From: Cyrtodaria siliqua
Taxonomy: Eukaryota > Mollusca > Bivalvia > Adapedonta > Hiatellidae
Assembly (NCBI GenBank): GCA_037043455.1
Contig: JAWPHD010003096.1
Coordinates: 164,673 to 228,672 of the forward strand
Direction: 5' to 3'
DNA length: 64,000 nucleotides
Both the position numbers and the translations under genes were made by a program. A model generated the notes under the pieces. That model did no database searches. It saw nothing but the letters and a program-made list of their open reading frames with translations, and had not been told where the DNA came from. How positions within the stretch are numbered: the stretch's first letter is position 1; every line of letters begins with the position of its first letter. Below, piece by piece: positions 60,514 through 64,000 of this stretch.

Positions 60514-61138
60514 CTAAAGAAATTATTTTTTGTTTCAAAACCCGGTGTAAAACCCACATTGTCAATACATACAGACTTGCTTTACACAGATAATTTTAAT
60601 GTTATAGTATCAAAAATAAACATTGTTTCATGCTACACTGATTTTTTCTCATATTTTGTTTTTGGAAAGAGAAAAAAAAATAACCCAAACTGTGTAATAT
60701 ATCTGTATATAAATCCATTATCAAAGGACAATGTTTTAGGATAGTTTTAAAGGATTAATATACACAACTTCCAAAATTAATTTTTTTTTCTATAAAAAAC
60801 AAGAAGGTTGATTAAGGAAGATCAAGATATAAGCAAGGGTATGTTATTTCTAATTAGTAAGCTAAGCTTTGCATGTCCCAGAATGAAAACATTAAGTTTA
60901 TTTGCTACAGTTTGATACTGGAAAAATCAACAAAGTAAATTGTCTCTATACTCATGATACTAGCAAGGCATCGACTCCACATGGTTTCAAACGTATTCAT
61001 TTTTAAAGTTGTTATTTGAGATTAGTTTCTCAACTTTGTATAAAGATATCATATACGTTTTAAAAAGGTTAAGCTGTGGAATTTGACGTTGCATCTTGTT
61101 TCGATAAATGTAAAGTTTTGCTTGCATGATGATTTTGC

Positions 61139-61860
61139 TCAAAACAGTATTAAATTTATTATTTCCAAATAAAAATATCTGTTTCTGTTAAAGTTACCGA
61201 ATGCTGTATTGCATTTTTCTGTAAGATAAGTTTGAAGTTTTGACCAGAATTCTTTTACTGCTCCACAGTTCCAAAACAGATGTTGGATAGTTTCAGGTGT
61301 ATCTTTGCAAAAAGCTGCCACATTACGTTATTAATAATATTCATTTTAGATAAAAGGTAATTTGTTCCAAATGCCCAATGGTTGATTCTATAAATTAAAC
61401 CAAGGTAACTTAGGATCTTTTGTTATTTTATAAGTAAGGCATATAATCTTTTCCAAATTCAAAGTTTGGTACATTTCTTCATTTTTTCCATTTACTTAAT
61501 GCTTTGTGATTATTTCTAATCATGATGTCATATATGTTTCGACATCCTTTCTCATTTTGTAGAATTAAGGATAGGATTAGTGGACGAATAGGGTTTGGCT
61601 GTTTCAGGCTAGATGCACAATATTCAGGTTTGCCAAATAATTCTGACAGCAGTTATAATACCTTCATATTCAAGAAAATTGGACTGTATATTATAGTGTT
61701 CATTCAATTCTATGTATGAATAAAGATTTCCATTTTTGTTTAAAATGTCATTGATAAAAGTTATTCCTCCTGTAAACCATCTTTTGTTAAAACACACTAG
61801 AGCCTCCGATTGAAATTTAAACATTTTAAAAATGTTTGATGCTTCAAGAAGCCCTTATAA
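61139..61860 (-). pseudogene. LINE ORF2 C-terminal relic (right arm)
   Basis: Counterpart of 50,287-50,900. It keeps KRWFTGGITFINDILNKNG (61,624-61,824) and, in another segment, FCKDTPETIQHLFWNCGAVKE (61,139-61,321), where the left copy has a stop just before ETIQHLF. Frameshifted overall. Confidence 0.7.
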
Positions 61861-62695
61861 AATAAAACGATGTAATCATTGATCACATAGTGTTAAATAA
61901 ACTATTTTCATATTGTTTATATTAAATATATGATATCTGGAATGTTTTCACTAGATGATATATGTATAAGATCTATATCTTGCAATAAAACTAACCCTCA
62001 TGTCCAAAGGTGTACCCTAATGTATGTGGATTGGAGAAAAAATATATACTTGCAGACCATATAAGCGTAATTTAAACAATATATCAAGTACCATGGACGC
62101 CATGGACGTCAGTATGGACTTCAATGAGTCAATATCTTTCTTTGTTTAGAGTTTTATTAATTGATTTACTGATACAATATCAAGTTTCATATATGCATGC
62201 AGCTGACATATCACACTCTCGACTGACAAAACGGTAAACAATCACTCCCCATAATATGATATAATCATAATTACAATGTCTCTTCCTCCTTTCCATTCAA
62301 TTCAACCGTAATATTAAAGTATATATTTGGGAAAACTCAACAAATGCTTCCAAACTGTCAGTCATTATATGGAACGAACTGTTTGGGACCGAACGAACTG
62401 TTTGGGGCCGAAACGTCTTGATTTCAACTACGGGATTTATTTTGTTTAAAAAAGTATAATTTATCGGTCATAGCGATAAAAATTATCAAGAATTGATACA
62501 CAAAATCACTCACTTATCTGCAATCTTTCATCCTCAATACAACATATACTATAGAAGAGTTCCTATTTTGCGGCAGAGCTACAATCGAAAACCGAACCCA
62601 AATGCTGCATTTTGATGCAAAAACCCCTCATTGAGCGGCACCACAATACTCTCCGGAGCCACTATTCCCGAGTACGGAAATTGGCGAAGATATCC

Positions 62696-62790
62696 GATTG
62701 ATAGTAGTAGCAATCGGAACTGCCTCGTCGGATTCCGTTCCACTCGAGGAATACCGAGTACGGAAATTGGCGAAGCAGTTCCGATCTGAC
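62696..62790. repeat. Hairpin motif block at the outer right edge of the palindrome
   Basis: CCGATTG-ATAGTAGTAG-CAATCGG (from about 62,694) forms a small hairpin. It is followed by the 28-bp motif shared with the spacer and then by 'accgagtacggaaattggcg', a repeat of the word at 62,668. The B repeat resumes just after. Confidence 0.75.
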
Positions 62791-63900
62791 TAGCTCGGTG
62801 TCAATTTTCCAGTTCATTCAAAATATTGGAGTGGAATTTAGCTTAGAGTTTAAAGGTACAAATACAGACATGGTGTTCACTCAAGAAGAAAAGAAGAACG
62901 AAGAAGAAGAAGAAGAAGAAAGAAGAATAAGAAGAAGAAGAAGAGAAGAAGAAGAAGAAAAAAGGAAAAAGATAAAGAAGCGCTAAAGTGTCAGAAATAA
63001 ATGTTACCGCACCAACGTTGGGAGGGGCAATGTGGGTGGCTCGAACCCAACAACCCACGAGATTAAGAACCTCGTGCACTACCAACACACTAAACGAACA
63101 AGCCGTGCTATGATGTTATCAAACAAAACTCGTAATGGCTTGAGGGTACAATGCAGGACGTTATCAAGTGTAGTCCTTGTTAAAATGTGTTACGGCATGA
63201 ACTATGTGTCAGGTCCTAGCCAAGTTTTGAGGTTTCTGAATTCAAACGGTGTGTCAGAAATAACTTGATGTATGACTTGCGTTTACAAAACAAAAGAGAG
63301 TACAACGAGCCAATCACAGCATATTAAAATAGTAGAACTACCATGAAGCAAAGCAACCAGAAAAAGCAAATAAGCTGCACACAAAAGAGAAGGGTCAAAT
63401 GCGGAGTGGCGTATAATTGAATTGGATAAGCCACAGCCTCCGGACCTCCCAATTTATAGTTGTGATCCAGCTAGCTAATATTATATACAACAAAACGGTA
63501 ATGCAACGTCCGCCGTCGTGCGATTATACATTTACATATAGATTTTAAAAATATGTTCTGTCTCTTTAACCACGGTTAACATTTTATAGAGTAAACATGT
63601 TTAAATTCGTGGTGCGGTATTATGCAAATGTCGCTGCAGGTAACTCTCTCTGTTGACATTAGCCTGAATCCATAGCAATAATGAAAACACAAATTTAATA
63701 TAAGAGACAATGGCATTTATAAATAAAGACAAGCAATCGCTGTTTATCGTAAAAATAACCAGTCTGGTTCTCTTTTTTGAAGTGTATCTTGAATTAACGT
63801 GCGGATACCAAGCGGATATGTGAAAGGTCCGATTACACAGTTCATTTAAAATTTAGCTTAGGGTTTGAATGGTAATTGTTCGACCAAAAGCATAGTGCCA
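62790..63900 (+). repeat. Repeat unit B15, resumed after the interruption
   Basis: Starts at 'ctcggtgtcaattttccagtt', which corresponds to the B sequence before tRNA-Glu, but the tRNA-Glu relic is deleted. It then has a GAA tract (62,884-62,980), a tRNA-Lys-like relic (63,009-63,108, minus strand) and the body. It carries many more 1-2-bp insertions than other B units. Confidence 0.85.
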
Positions 63901-64000
63901 TAAACCGAGTGGAGAACCGGAAACAATTGTTGTTCTTATTCGGGCTAATTTGTAAGTGATGAATAAGTGCTCTGAGCGTGCACTGTGGCTTAGAACTTTA
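63901..64000. other. Unrecognised sequence at the window end
   Basis: After 'taattgttcgac' the sequence no longer follows unit B. Nothing recognised in these 100 bp. Confidence 0.4.

Larger units (their letters stand above)
49461..62701. repeat. 13.2-kb inverted repeat (large palindrome)
   Basis: Left arm 49,461-55,898 is matched inverted by 56,122-62,701 around a 223-bp spacer. The match is continuous: LINE relic, SINE, tRNA-Gln, minisatellites and all intervening sequence occur in mirror order. A hand-compared 300-bp stretch (52,495-52,800 against 59,215-59,520) differs at about ten positions, plus a tandem duplication of about 20 bp on the left. Confidence 0.95.

Overview
This is animal nuclear DNA, most likely from a mollusc and probably a bivalve. 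It carries tRNA-headed SINEs, one of which resembles the SINEs with a conserved central domain that I know from bivalves. It also carries a Penelope-like retroelement, a Tc1/mariner relic, long AT-rich intergenic DNA and GAA microsatellites. No clearly intact host protein gene was found. The longest protein-coding sequence, about 1,096 codons, carries two stops.

Positions 1-43,545 form a nested tandem array. Segment A is about 3.3 kb and is followed by one long B (about 1.6 kb) and one short B (about 1.3 kb). The A-to-A spacing is 6.26 kb where it is cleanest (25,236 to 31,497). B units also run in tandem on their own. Each complete B ends with a tRNA-Glu-like relic on the + strand and begins with a (GAA)n tract followed by a tRNA-Lys-like relic on the - strand. 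The A core is bounded by diverged inverted repeats rich in the 10-bp palindrome TAACGCGTTA. Because the units are copies of each other, the other copies act as empty sites and show exact insertions: a 2.3-kb Penelope-like element (598-2902), several SINEs with target duplications, a 1.27-kb foldback (21,272-22,541), a 335-bp MITE (35,204-35,538), a head-to-head Tc1 element (37,764-38,981) and an unexplained 1.8-kb block (39,229-41,034).

At about 43,545 the array is interrupted for about 19.2 kb and resumes near 62,790. The interruption has two parts. The first (43,545-49,460) holds a minus-strand gene-like unit. It encodes an uncharacterised zinc-finger protein family that I recognise as multicopy in invertebrate genomes. 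It has two in-frame TAA codons, a candidate 5' intron and a CRE-like site upstream. The second (49,461-62,701) is a 13.2-kb inverted repeat with arms of about 6.4-6.6 kb, diverged by about 3% where compared, around a 223-bp spacer. Each arm contains a LINE ORF2 relic, a full SINE, a tRNA-Gln-like gene and CRE-rich minisatellites. A 28-bp motif occurs both in the spacer and at the outer right edge.

The most interesting items are the large palindrome, the broken uncharacterised 1,096-codon protein, the A element with its TAACGCGTTA arrays, and the doubly tRNA-headed B repeats. All family names come from recalled motifs and hand comparison, with no database search.
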